Below are positions 30,989-40,463 of a DNA stretch of 64,000 nt, piece by piece. The stretch is from Palleronia rufa (GTDB taxonomy: Bacteria > Pseudomonadota > Alphaproteobacteria > Rhodobacterales > Rhodobacteraceae): positions 555,406-619,405 of the forward strand of contig NZ_JQEY01000001.1 of the NCBI RefSeq assembly GCF_000743715.1. The letters are read 5' to 3'. Position 1 is the stretch's first letter. The number at the start of each line of letters is the position of its first letter. The position numbers and the translations under genes are program-made. The notes below the pieces were generated by a model that worked only from the letters and a program-made list of their open reading frames with translations, was not told the origin of the DNA and ran no database searches.

Positions 30989-32823
30989 TCGGCGGCCTCC
31001 AGATCCAGGAATCCGCCCGATTGCCGCGACCAGAGCCGCGCGTAGAGCCCGCCCCGCTCCAGCAGATCGGCATGGGTTCCGTCCTCGACGATGCGCCCGT
31101 CGTCCAGGACCACGATCCGGTCCATCCGCGCGATGGTGGACAGGCGGTGGGCGATGGCGATCACCGTCTTGCCCTCCATCACCCCGTAGAGCGTGCCCTG
31201 GATCGCCTCCTCGACCTCGCTGTCGAGCGCCGATGTCGCCTCGTCCAGCACCAGGATCGGCGCGTCCTTCAGGATCACCCGCGCCAGCGCGATCCGCTGC
31301 CGCTGACCGCCCGACAGCTTGACGCCGCGTTCGCCCACATGGGCGTCGTAGCCCCGGCGCCCGTGGCTGTCGCTCAGCCCCGCGATGAAACCGTCGGCCT
31401 CGGCACGCCGCGCGGCGTCGATCATGCGCGCCTCATCCGCCTGCGGATCGCCGTAGAGGATATTGTCGCGCACGGAACGGTGCAGCAGCGTCGCCTCCTG
31501 GCCCACCATGCCGATCCGCGCCCGCAGGCTGGGCTGGGTCACCTTTGCGATATCCTGACCGTCGATGCGTATGGTGCCGGATTCAGGGTCGTAGAACCGC
31601 AGGAGCAACTTGACCAGGGTGGATTTCCCGGCACCCGAGCGGCCGACCAGACCGACTTTCTCTCCCGGGGCCACGTCAAGGGATACGTCCTGCAATCCGC
31701 CGGACCCGCGTCCGTAGTGGTGCGACACACGCTCGAACCCGATGCGGCCCTCACGGAACTCAAGCGGGCGCGCGGCGGGACGGTCGGTCAGGGCGATGGG
31801 CTGGGCGATGGTTTCCATCCCCTCCGCCACCACGCCGAGGTTGCGGAAGAAAGAGCTGATGGCCCACATCACCCAGCCGGTCATCCCGTTCAGTCGCATT
31901 GCCAGCGCCGTCGCCGTGGCGACCACGCCGACGCTGGCCGAGCCTGCATACCATAGTGCGATTGCCCAGCCGACGATCCCGACCATCAACAGACTGCCAA
32001 GCAGCGCCAGTGTCACGTCCATGACCGTATAAAGACGCATCTCCCGCTGAAACGTCGTCCGCGCCGTCTCGATGGCCTCACGCCCGAATTCCAGCTCCCG
32101 GTCGTGATGGGCGAAAAGCTTGACCGCATGGATGTTGGTATAGCTGTCCACCACACGGCCCGTAACCAGACTGCGCGCATCCGACGCTGCCTTTGACGCC
32201 GGCGCCACGCGGAGCACGACCCAGCGGATCAGGAAGGCGTAGAGCACGGCCCAGATCACCAGCGGCAACAGCAACCGCAGGTCCGCGCCGGACAGAAGGA
32301 CCGCCGCGCCGATCACGAAGGCGACGGCATAGGTCAGCGCGTCGAACACCTGGAACACGGCCTCTCCGGCGGCCGGGGGCGCCTGCATGATCCGGTTGGC
32401 GATGCGTCCGGCGAAGTCGTTCTCGAACCAGCCGACGGACTGGCGCAGCACATGGGAATGGGCCCGCCACCGAAAGAGCGTGCCGTAGTTCGGCATGATC
32501 GCGTTGTTCAAAAGCAGCACGTTCAGCGCTTGAAAGAGCGGCCGCAGGACCAGCACCGCAAGGGCCACCAGGATCAGCTCGGTCCCGTGGGCCGCCCAGA
32601 CCTCTGCCGGATCGCCCACAAGGAGGTCCACCACCCGGCCCAGATAGGCGATCAGCCCGACCTCGACCAAGGCCACCAGCACGGAACTGGCACCGGCCAG
32701 CGCGAAGATCCGCGTGAAGGGCCGCGAGTAGTCGCGCATGAACGGCCACAGCCGGCGCGGCGGCGCGTCGGTCACCTCATGCGGGGCATAAGGGTCCACG
32801 AGGGATTCGAAATAGCGGAACAT
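30985..32823 (-). CDS. ABC transporter half-molecule, permease fused to ATPase (exporter type)
   Basis: A 612-residue partner of the preceding gene with the same architecture: membrane domain about 35-340, nucleotide-binding domain with GRSGAGKST, LSGGQRQRIALARV, ILVLDEATSALDSE and the H-loop IAHRLSTIARMD. The four-base overlap (ATGA) with the downstream half-transporter points to translational coupling. The two are clearly homologous and probably arose by duplication. Substrate unknown; such pairs export lipids, peptides or drugs. Confidence 0.9.
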   Translation of the reverse strand: MFRYFESLVDPYAPHEVTDAPPRRLWPFMRDYSRPFTRIFALAGASSVLVALVEVGLIAYLGRVVDLLVGDPAEVWAAHGTELILVALAVLVLRPLFQALNVLLLNNAIMPNYGTLFRWRAHSHVLRQSVGWFENDFAGRIANRIMQAPPAAGEAVFQVFDALTYAVAFVIGAAVLLSGADLRLLLPLVIWAVLYAFLIRWVVLRVAPASKAASDARSLVTGRVVDSYTNIHAVKLFAHHDRELEFGREAIETARTTFQREMRLYTVMDVTLALLGSLLMVGIVGWAIALWYAGSASVGVVATATALAMRLNGMTGWVMWAISSFFRNLGVVAEGMETIAQPIALTDRPAARPLEFREGRIGFERVSHHYGRGSGGLQDVSLDVAPGEKVGLVGRSGAGKSTLVKLLLRFYDPESGTIRIDGQDIAKVTQPSLRARIGMVGQEATLLHRSVRDNILYGDPQADEARMIDAARRAEADGFIAGLSDSHGRRGYDAHVGERGVKLSGGQRQRIALARVILKDAPILVLDEATSALDSEVEEAIQGTLYGVMEGKTVIAIAHRLSTIARMDRIVVLDDGRIVEDGTHADLLERGGLYARLWSRQSGGFLDLEAAE

Positions 32824-32889
32824 GCGGGCCTTTCGGGCTGTCCCCGAATGATAGGGAATTCCGGCGCGAAGGGAAACCGACCCGGGCGC

Positions 32890-34029
32890 TCAGGACAGCA
32901 GGTCATCCCGCGACAGGGTGAAGCCGGAGTCGATCCATCGCCGCTCCAGCTCGGCGAGGCGGGCGCCGATCTCGCGGCCCGCATGGCGGCCGGTCAGGTC
33001 CGCGCCGCTGACCGGCAGGACCGCCTCCGCCCCCCGGTCGAGCCGCGCATCGAGGTCCGCAGGCAGGGGCGCGCCGAAGGCGGCGGCGCGGAGCAGTTCC
33101 ACGTCCCGCGCCGTCTCCCGGCCCAGACGCCAGGCCAGTTCAGAGGCGCCGGCGCCGCCCGCGATGGCGTGGCGCAGGGTGTCCAGGGCGCGCCTGTCCT
33201 TGCGCGACAGGCGCAGACCGCCCGGGTCGCCGCCCAGCGACGCCAGGCGCCGCAGCGGGTCAGGGGCCACGCCCAGAACGCCCTCCAGATGAACGAGGGG
33301 GGCGAGATGCACCGCATCCGCGCCCGGCAGGACACGCGACAGGATGCCGCTCTGGCCCATGGCGGCGACCGACGGCGCCGGGTCTGGGGCGGCCAGCAGC
33401 TTGACCACCTCTCGCCCCACACGCTCGGCAGAGAGGCGCGCCAGCCCGTCGGCGGATGCCGCGCAGGCGGCCAGCGCCTCTGCGTCCAGCCCGCCAGAGG
33501 GGTCGCCGTACCAGGCATGGAACCGGAAATAGCGCAGGATCCGCAGATAGTCCTCTTCGATCCGTTGCCGCGCGTCGCCCACGAAACGGACGCGCCGCGC
33601 CATCAGGTCCGGCCAGCCGCCCAGCGGATCGACGAGGGTTCCGTCCGCCTTTGCATAGAGGGCGTTCATGGTGAAATCGCGTCTGGCCGCATCCTCCGCG
33701 ACGTCAGCGCAGAACGCGACAACGGCGCGGCGCCCGTCCGTTTCGACATCCTTGCGGAAGGTCGTGACCTCCAGCGGCCGTGGCCCCAGAACCGTCACCG
33801 TTCCGTGGTCGAGCCCCGTGGGCAGGACGCGAAAGCCCTCTGCCTCGGCCAGATCGGTTACCCGGGCGGGCAGGGCGTCGGTGGCGATGTCGATGTCGTC
33901 CACGGCAATTCCCAATGCGGCATTGCGTACGCAGCCGCCGACGAAAAGCGCCCGGTGACCGGCCGCGTCCAGCAGCGCCATCAGCCGCCGCGCGCCGGGA
34001 TCGTTCAGCCACAGCCCGTCCAGCCTCAT
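32890..34029 (-). CDS. CCA-adding-type tRNA nucleotidyltransferase / poly(A) polymerase family
   Basis: This 379-residue class II nucleotidyltransferase has the catalytic motif FVGGCVRNAALG followed by DIDIATDALP (the DxD pair near residue 44). It also has RRDFTMNALY and an RNA-binding helical region with RIEEDYLRILRYFRFHAWYG. It most probably adds CCA to tRNA 3' ends; poly(A) polymerase is the alternative in the same family. It overlaps the upstream Nudix gene by four bases. Confidence 0.9.
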   Translation of the reverse strand: MRLDGLWLNDPGARRLMALLDAAGHRALFVGGCVRNAALGIAVDDIDIATDALPARVTDLAEAEGFRVLPTGLDHGTVTVLGPRPLEVTTFRKDVETDGRRAVVAFCADVAEDAARRDFTMNALYAKADGTLVDPLGGWPDLMARRVRFVGDARQRIEEDYLRILRYFRFHAWYGDPSGGLDAEALAACAASADGLARLSAERVGREVVKLLAAPDPAPSVAAMGQSGILSRVLPGADAVHLAPLVHLEGVLGVAPDPLRRLASLGGDPGGLRLSRKDRRALDTLRHAIAGGAGASELAWRLGRETARDVELLRAAAFGAPLPADLDARLDRGAEAVLPVSGADLTGRHAGREIGARLAELERRWIDSGFTLSRDDLLS

Positions 34030-34616
34030 GACAGGCGCTCCGCCAGGCGGATCAGGATGCGCGCGGTCGCGCCCCAGATATAGTAAGGGCCCCAGGGGAC
34101 CGTATGGTAGTGCCGGGCGGTCCCGCGCCAGTCGCGCGACTGGGTGGTGTAATTGCCAAGATCGGCCAGAACGTCGAGCGGCACGTGGAAAATCTCGGCC
34201 ACCTCGCCGGGTTCGGGCACCAGGTCCGGCGTGCCGCGTACCAGCCCCAGGACCGGCGTCATGCGGTAGTTTGTGACGGTGTCATGGACCGGCAGCTGTC
34301 CCAGAACCTCGACCGAATCGGGGGGCAGGGCGATCTCCTCCCAGGCCTCGCGCAGGGCCGCGGCGGTAGGATCGGCGTCGCTGTCCTCGATCCGGCCGCC
34401 GGGAAAGGCAACCTGGCCGGGGTGCTGGCTGAGGCTTGAGGATCGCTTAGTCAGGATCACCCGCCCGTCCTCGCGCACCGGCACCAGAACGCCCGCTCCG
34501 CGCAGGGTCATCTGGCGGGGCGGGCGGATCGCGGCGTTGAGATCGAAATCCGACGACGGACCGGTGTCCTTCGACAGCGCCGCCATCAACCGTGCGCGGA
34601 GATCACCGTTTCCCAT
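34026..34616 (-). CDS. CoA pyrophosphatase-type Nudix hydrolase
   Basis: A 196-residue protein with the CoA-specific leader motif LTKRSSSLSQHPGQVAFPGG directly before the Nudix box (GGRIEDSD, ALREAWEEIAL). These features fit NudL-type enzymes that cleave coenzyme A to phosphopantetheine and 3',5'-ADP. It overlaps hslO by up to 14 bases at its start and the nucleotidyltransferase by four bases at its end, so all three are one transcription unit. Confidence 0.92.
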   Translation of the reverse strand: MGNGDLRARLMAALSKDTGPSSDFDLNAAIRPPRQMTLRGAGVLVPVREDGRVILTKRSSSLSQHPGQVAFPGGRIEDSDADPTAAALREAWEEIALPPDSVEVLGQLPVHDTVTNYRMTPVLGLVRGTPDLVPEPGEVAEIFHVPLDVLADLGNYTTQSRDWRGTARHYHTVPWGPYYIWGATARILIRLAERLS

Positions 34617-35604
34617 CCGGCGCCTGTTCGGCCTCGAACCCGAGGGTCGCGGGATCGAACTCGTAATGCGCGCCGCAGAACTGGCAGTCGGCGGTCACGG
34701 TGCCGTCCTCCGTGGTCATGTGTCCGATGTCGCGCTGCGAGTAGATCGACAGGCTCTGGCGCACCTTGTCGGCAGAGCAGGTGCACCCGAACCGGATCGG
34801 CTGGGCGTCGAAGACCCGCGGGCCTTCCTCATGGAAGAGCCGCACCAGAAGTTCGGTGGGCTGGACATGGGGCCCGACCAGCTCGGTCTCCTCGACGGTG
34901 TCGAGCAGGGTGTTGGCGCGGTTCCAGTCCTCAGCCTCATCACCCTCCAGCACATCTTCTGCCGATAAAAGCCCCCCGTCGCCGCTGCCGCCCGCGTCGG
35001 GACGAAGAGGGGACGCCTTTGGCATGTGCTGCAGCATCACCCCGCCGGCACGCCAATGCGCCTGTTTGCCCGGAGCGGCGGCCTGACCGAAGCTGACGGC
35101 GAACCGGGTCGGCAACTGCTCGGACTGGGCGAAGTAGGTCTCGGCGCAGGTGGACAGCGATCCGCCGGCGATGGGGGTGATCCCGGAATAGGGTTTCGTG
35201 CCGTCGCCCTGATCCAGCAGGATCGCGAAATACCCCTTGCCGATCTGGCTGAACGGCTGCGCGGCCGGGTCCAGCCGATCCGCGTCATAGCTGGCATAGG
35301 CACGGATCCGGGCCGGGCGGCCATCGGCCCCGGGGGCGAAGTAATCCGTCGCGATCAGCCGCACCGCATCATCGCCCCGCACCTGCAGGGACAGCTTCCA
35401 GCGCAGCTTGATCGTCTGTCCGATCAGGGCGGTCAGGGTCACCGCCTCTGCCACCAGCGCCTCGACCGGGAGGGGGTAGTCGTGCTGGGCCAGCACCTGC
35501 TCCAGCACACCGTCCAGACGCGCAACCCGTCCGCGGATGTCAGACCGGTCGAGCTGGAACGGCAGGACGGTATCGTCCCAGGCGATGGTCTGTCCTAGGG
35601 TCAT
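34603..35604 (-). CDS. hslO: Redox-regulated chaperone Hsp33
   Basis: Hsp33 is a holdase activated by oxidation and heat. The zinc-binding redox switch is present near the C-terminus as CTC and CQFC (CSADK, DCQFCGAHYEF). The N-terminal substrate-binding domain spans about 10-230. I choose the second ATG (35604, 333 residues) because GAGG lies six bases before it and directly abuts the first ATG (35610). It is first in the hslO-Nudix-CCA run. Confidence 0.95.
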   Translation of the reverse strand: MTLGQTIAWDDTVLPFQLDRSDIRGRVARLDGVLEQVLAQHDYPLPVEALVAEAVTLTALIGQTIKLRWKLSLQVRGDDAVRLIATDYFAPGADGRPARIRAYASYDADRLDPAAQPFSQIGKGYFAILLDQGDGTKPYSGITPIAGGSLSTCAETYFAQSEQLPTRFAVSFGQAAAPGKQAHWRAGGVMLQHMPKASPLRPDAGGSGDGGLLSAEDVLEGDEAEDWNRANTLLDTVEETELVGPHVQPTELLVRLFHEEGPRVFDAQPIRFGCTCSADKVRQSLSIYSQRDIGHMTTEDGTVTADCQFCGAHYEFDPATLGFEAEQAPDGKR

Positions 35605-35779
35605 GGGCATCCTCGGGGGGCGGGGTTCGGCATACCGGGTCCATATAGGCGCGGCAACGCCGCGTTGAACCCCAGGGCCCGGCGGCAGGAGCGCAACGCC
35701 TTGGGGAATCCGGCGCTGTCTATGGCGAAACGGCAGAAAACGCGATATCCAGCCCCGGGGAACAAATACCGGGGCGGCA

Positions 35780-36430
35780 ATGGCGAGTCTCTACATTCCG
35801 TCCTGCAACGCGACGTTCCTTCATCTGCCCAAGACGGCGGGCTATTCGATCTCGACCGCACTTGCGGACAGTTTCGCGGATGCCGAACCATACCCGACCC
35901 GCGGCATGGACCGACTTGAAGGCACGGCGGCCCATGTCGCCCGGCGCCTCGGGCGCGACATCTTCGCCAGAAGCTGGAGCTTCTGTTTCCTGCGCAATCC
36001 TTGGGACTGGACGGTGTCCGGCTGGCGGTTCGTCACCAGCAACAAGAACGCCTATGGCGATGCGGCGCCAAGCTTCGAGCGTTTCGTCAGGGGCGGCTGG
36101 AAGGACGGCGCCCGGCACAACCCCCATCCGCGCAAGTTCACCACGCCCGAGCTCTACGTGGCCTTCCATACACAGGTCACTCAGGATGAGCACCTGATCG
36201 CGCCGGGCGGCACCGACCCCGTGCCGATGGCATTCTACGCCAGGTTCGAGCATCTGTCGCAGGACTGGTCCAGGATCTGCGACCGCCTGGGTCGGGACAT
36301 CGTCCTGCCGCATATGAACCGCACGGACCGGGGCCACTATACCGACTACTACACCGACGAACTGCGCGCGATCGTGGCACGCCGGAACGCCCGGCTGATC
36401 GACCGGTTCGGCTATCGTTTCGGGGACTGA
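35780..36430 (+). CDS. Sulfotransferase family 2-like protein
   Basis: A 216-residue cytoplasmic sulfotransferase predicted to transfer sulfate from PAPS to a carbohydrate. The 5'-phosphosulfate loop is HLPKTAGYSIS at 15-25 (Lys18, Ser23), and the 3'-phosphate site is FCFLRNPWDWTVSGW at 68-82 (Arg72, Ser80). It is close to the minimal size for the Sulfotransfer_2 fold. No strong Shine-Dalgarno site precedes the ATG. It ends four bases before the giant glycosyltransferase gene, so it heads a three-gene cluster. Acceptor unknown. Confidence 0.85.
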   Translation: MASLYIPSCNATFLHLPKTAGYSISTALADSFADAEPYPTRGMDRLEGTAAHVARRLGRDIFARSWSFCFLRNPWDWTVSGWRFVTSNKNAYGDAAPSFERFVRGGWKDGARHNPHPRKFTTPELYVAFHTQVTQDEHLIAPGGTDPVPMAFYARFEHLSQDWSRICDRLGRDIVLPHMNRTDRGHYTDYYTDELRAIVARRNARLIDRFGYRFGD

Positions 36431-36434
36431 CACG

Positions 36435-39400
36435 ATGGCCGGCACGACAACCGCACCGACGGTGCGCCTGATCTCCTGTCTCGGGGTGGCGCTGGATATG
36501 GAGCTGCTGCCGCATTTCCTGCGACATTACGCAGGGCTGGGCATCGCGCCGGGCCACATTCACGTGATCCTGAACGCGGTCGAGGCCGACGACCCGCGCC
36601 TTTGCGATGCGGAGCGGCAGCTGACAGCGTTCGGCGCGGCCATCCCGGTGCGGTGGATCGGCGCCTATACCAGCGACGCGATGTGGGCGCAGCGCCGGGC
36701 GCTGCAAAAGCGGGTGGCGCGGGACGGCGACTGGATCGTGAACGCCGACATGGACGAGCACCACAGCTATCCCGCGCCGATCGCAGAGGTCATTGCCCAT
36801 TGCCGGGATGTCGATGCGACCTGCGTTCAGGGGCTACAGATCGACCGGCTTGCGCCGGGCGGTTTGCTGGCGCCGGTGGCCGACAGCCCCGCGCTGGCAG
36901 ACCAGTTCCCGATCGAATGCGAGGCGTCGTTCCGAATCTTCGGACAGGGCGAACACTACGGCATCTCTTCCACGACCAAGCTGATGCTGCATCGTGCGGA
37001 CGTCTTTCCGCGCCGCGGCGGCCACAATCCAGAGGGGCTTACGGCGGATTCCTCGGCCGCCGCTGCGGCGGACGGCCCCCGGTTCCTTGCCGGGCGCCCG
37101 CTCCACCGCATTGCAGAGATCGCGACCCCTTCGATCCGCTTCGCCTTTCCGTTCCAGAGCGCACACTACAAATGGTGCGCGACGCGGTTGCCGACGGTCG
37201 AGCGGCGGCTGGCCATGTCCGGCGTCAGCCCTGCGGGCCGCGAATATGGCGGCAAGCTGCGCGACTACCTGTCCCGCCACGGCCGCGTCCGCCTGGAAGA
37301 CGTGGCGTTGCGCGGGTCCGCGGACCGTCCGGACGGCGACTGGCGCGCCACGATGCGGGTTCTGCGGCAAGGCGCGCGCAGGCCGGCCGCCCGCGCCACG
37401 GGGCCGCAGGTCTTCGTGGCGATCCGCGCGGCCGGCGAACGGACCGAGGCGCTGGCCCATGCGCTTGCAGCGGCAGAGGTCGGTCCGGACCGGGTGACCC
37501 TGCTGCATGAGGTGCCTTTCGCCACCGCCATCCGCGCAGGGTTCGAGCGCGGCGTGGCGTCCGGGGCGGCGTGGACGCTCTGCCTCGATGCCGACGTGCT
37601 GCTCAGGCCCGGCGCGGTCGCGGACCTTCTGGCACAGGCCCGGCATCTCGATCCGGTGATGTTCGGCGTCAGCGGCGTGGTCGCCGACCCGCTCATGGGA
37701 CGACAGCGGGTCGCCGGCCAGCATCTCTACCGGACCGATCTGCTGCGAACCGCGCTGTCCACGGCCAGTTTCGATCCCTCCCAGCGCCGCCCCGAATCCC
37801 ATGTCAAGCGCCAGATGCTGGCGGCAGGACACGCGTGGCACCGCTCTGACGTGATGATGGGGCTGCATGACGCAGAGCAATTCTATGCCGACATCTTCCG
37901 AAAGGTCGTGGTCCACACCCGCAAACACGAGAAGGCCATGCCGATCGCACGCCGGATCTGGGCGCGGACCGCGGCGACCGAGCCGGACGCACGGGTGGCC
38001 TTCTGGTCCATGGAGGCGCCGGAGCGGATCGGCCCGGTCCCGCCGCCGAAAGGAGCCGGCGCGCGCGCCGTCAGCATCGACCGGCGCCAGTTTCCCGATC
38101 GGATCGACGGGTTCCTCGGACTCGTCGGCCTGACGGAGAAGCCGCCCCTTTCCGCCGACGCCATGCGGCCCGCCGACGTTTCCGCCCGCCTCGCCGCCTT
38201 CGTGGAGGCAGAGGAATGGCGCGGCGACCCGGACGGCGACACCATGGCGACGGCCTGTGCCGCCGGCGCCTCGAAGACCGCGCCGCCGCGCCTCATCTCC
38301 TGCATCGGGGTGGATGGGCCGTGCGGGGGGGATCTGCCCCTTCTGCCGCATTTCCTGGCCCACTACGCGGCGCTGGGCATACCCCCGTCGCGGATGCATC
38401 TGATCCTGAACGCACGGACGGAGGGGCATGAGGGGCTGGCGGCGGCGCGCGCGCTCCTCGACCGGGCGGGGACCGCGGCACCGCAACTCTGGATCGGTCC
38501 CTATACGAGCGCGGGGATGTGGGACCGGCGCCGCGCGCTTCAAGACAGCGTGGCGGAGGCCGACGACTGGATCGTGAACGCCGACGCGGACGAGTTCCAC
38601 GATTATCCCGCGACGCTGCGAGAGGTCATCGCGTTCTGCGATGCGCGGGGCGTGCGCTGTGTCCAGGGGCCGTTCGTGGACCGGATCGCGGCTGACGGGT
38701 CGCTGCCCGCGATCCACCCCGACCGCGGGCTGTGGGAACAGGTCCCCGTCGCCGCAGAGGTCGGCCTTGCCCTGGGCAAGCGCGCCGGGGAAGAGGACGC
38801 CGCCGGTACGGTCAAGACAATGCTCCACCGGGGCGACGTGCGGCCCGGTCTCGGTGGTCACAATCCGCAGGAAGGTCCGCCTGAGGCCTTGATCTACGGC
38901 CTGCCGCTGATGCACTTTGCGCGCGTGAAGTCACCGGCCTGGCGACGGACGCTTCCGTTCCGGGTGATGCACGTCAAGTGGACGGCGGGCCTTGTCCGAC
39001 GACTTGAGGATCGGCGCGGGACCGAAGGCGCCAGTCCGGCGGGGTCGCGCTATGGCGGGCGGATCCTGGATTACCTGCAGCGCAACGGCGGGCGGATCAG
39101 ACCAAAGGACGTGCACGCGCACCCTCCGGAGGCCGCCCGCATGGCCTGGCAGAACCGCGTGGCCGAAATTGCCGGGCTAGGGACGGCGCTGGCACGGGTC
39201 CGTCCCCGTGCCGCCTTTCTGCGCCAGGCGCGTAACGCGGCCGCCGCCGCGCTGGACCCGGACTGGACACTCCGCCAACTCACTTTCGGCAGCGGCGGTG
39301 GCCTCTTTCATGCCCACAGCTACTACGACATTCCGGTCCTGAGCGACGATGCCCGCCGCATCGCCGCCTACCGGATGCGCATGCAGGGCCGCTGGATGAC

Positions 39401-40463
39401 GCCGAAAGATGCCGTGGACATCGGCATTGTGGATGCCGAAGCCGGAGGCTTCGCCCGCATCGGCGCGAGCCGCGCCTGGAGCTGGCAGCAAGGGCCGATG
39501 GCGCAATGGCTTCCCGGTGGCCAGGCGCTGATCTGGAACGACAGGGTCCGCGCGGACGACGCGGCGGATGGCGACGCCTTCGTCGCGCGCCTCCACGACA
39601 TCCGCACGGGCACCACACGGACGCTGCCGCGCACGGTCTACGCGATCTCCCCCGGCGGGGATGCGGCGCTGTCGCTGAACATGGCCCGCCTCGACCGCGC
39701 GCGCCCCGGCTACGGCTATCCCGGCGGGCGCGGCGCGGCGCTGGAGAGCGGCGCCCCGGCAGAGGATGGCGTCTGGCGCATGGGGCTTGCCGCCGACGAA
39801 CCTGCGCCGAAGCTGGTCCTGCCGCTGTCCCGCGCCGTGGCGTTTCTGGCCGAACGATTGCCGCAGGAAGAGCGACAGGAGCACCTGTCCGGCGCCCTGG
39901 TCCACTGGTTCAACCACGTGAAGCTTTCCCCGAACGGGCGCCGCTTCACCGTCAAGCTTCGCTGGCGCGCCGCGGACTTGCAAAGCCCCTGGACCGGCAG
40001 GATGGGCGTCAGCCTGACCTGCGGGATGGATGGGACCGGGCTGTCCCTCTTGGCGCGGGGCGCAAGCCACGTCATGTGGCTGGACGACCGGTCGCTCTAC
40101 TTCTGGCACCAATCCGAAGGCCGTTTTGTCATGGCCCGGGACGGCATCCCCCGTTCGGCGGACATCACCGCGCCCTACCCAGAGCTGATTACCCGCAACG
40201 TCCATTTCCGCCACATCCCCGATGCGCCGGACTGGGCGATCTACGACACGCCTTATGCGGAGGAGATCGACGTCATGCGCCTTCATCGCGGCACCGGCGC
40301 GGCGACGCGGCTGGCGCGGTTCACCGGCCACAGACCGCACCACGGGCCGTTCCGCTGCGACCTGCACCCGGTGCCGTCCCGGGACGGGCAGCGCATCGTG
40401 GTGACGTCGCTTCAGGACGGCGGGCGGCAGATCTACCTGCTGGAACGGAAGGCCGCGCCATGA
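36435..40463 (+). CDS. Giant multidomain glycosyltransferase with C-terminal beta-propeller-like domain
   Basis: A 1342-residue protein. Residues 1-320: GT-A fold glycosyltransferase (family 2/92-like) with D105-x-D107 in IVNADMDEHHSYP. Residues about 325-530: a second, different GT-like domain with D385-A-D387 in TLCLDADVLLRPGA. Residues about 604-925: a repeat of the first domain type (RLISCIGVDG against RLISCLGVAL; D717-A-D719). Residues about 930-1342: no glycosyltransferase motif, but repeated short strands such as VKLSPNGRRFTVKLRW and SHVMWLDDRSLYFW, like TolB/WD40-type propeller blades. No signal peptide or membrane helix is seen, so it is probably cytoplasmic. It probably builds or measures a surface glycan; donor and acceptor are unknown. 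Confidence 0.8.
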   Translation: MAGTTTAPTVRLISCLGVALDMELLPHFLRHYAGLGIAPGHIHVILNAVEADDPRLCDAERQLTAFGAAIPVRWIGAYTSDAMWAQRRALQKRVARDGDWIVNADMDEHHSYPAPIAEVIAHCRDVDATCVQGLQIDRLAPGGLLAPVADSPALADQFPIECEASFRIFGQGEHYGISSTTKLMLHRADVFPRRGGHNPEGLTADSSAAAAADGPRFLAGRPLHRIAEIATPSIRFAFPFQSAHYKWCATRLPTVERRLAMSGVSPAGREYGGKLRDYLSRHGRVRLEDVALRGSADRPDGDWRATMRVLRQGARRPAARATGPQVFVAIRAAGERTEALAHALAAAEVGPDRVTLLHEVPFATAIRAGFERGVASGAAWTLCLDADVLLRPGAVADLLAQARHLDPVMFGVSGVVADPLMGRQRVAGQHLYRTDLLRTALSTASFDPSQRRPESHVKRQMLAAGHAWHRSDVMMGLHDAEQFYADIFRKVVVHTRKHEKAMPIARRIWARTAATEPDARVAFWSMEAPERIGPVPPPKGAGARAVSIDRRQFPDRIDGFLGLVGLTEKPPLSADAMRPADVSARLAAFVEAEEWRGDPDGDTMATACAAGASKTAPPRLISCIGVDGPCGGDLPLLPHFLAHYAALGIPPSRMHLILNARTEGHEGLAAARALLDRAGTAAPQLWIGPYTSAGMWDRRRALQDSVAEADDWIVNADADEFHDYPATLREVIAFCDARGVRCVQGPFVDRIAADGSLPAIHPDRGLWEQVPVAAEVGLALGKRAGEEDAAGTVKTMLHRGDVRPGLGGHNPQEGPPEALIYGLPLMHFARVKSPAWRRTLPFRVMHVKWTAGLVRRLEDRRGTEGASPAGSRYGGRILDYLQRNGGRIRPKDVHAHPPEAARMAWQNRVAEIAGLGTALARVRPRAAFLRQARNAAAAALDPDWTLRQLTFGSGGGLFHAHSYYDIPVLSDDARRIAAYRMRMQGRWMTPKDAVDIGIVDAEAGGFARIGASRAWSWQQGPMAQWLPGGQALIWNDRVRADDAADGDAFVARLHDIRTGTTRTLPRTVYAISPGGDAALSLNMARLDRARPGYGYPGGRGAALESGAPAEDGVWRMGLAADEPAPKLVLPLSRAVAFLAERLPQEERQEHLSGALVHWFNHVKLSPNGRRFTVKLRWRAADLQSPWTGRMGVSLTCGMDGTGLSLLARGASHVMWLDDRSLYFWHQSEGRFVMARDGIPRSADITAPYPELITRNVHFRHIPDAPDWAIYDTPYAEEIDVMRLHRGTGAATRLARFTGHRPHHGPFRCDLHPVPSRDGQRIVVTSLQDGGRQIYLLERKAAP

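Noticed and set aside
27971-31045. A 1024-codon plus-strand frame across the rRNA methyltransferase and ABC transporter genes
   Set aside because: It crosses several real gene boundaries on the opposite strand and encodes no recognisable domain.
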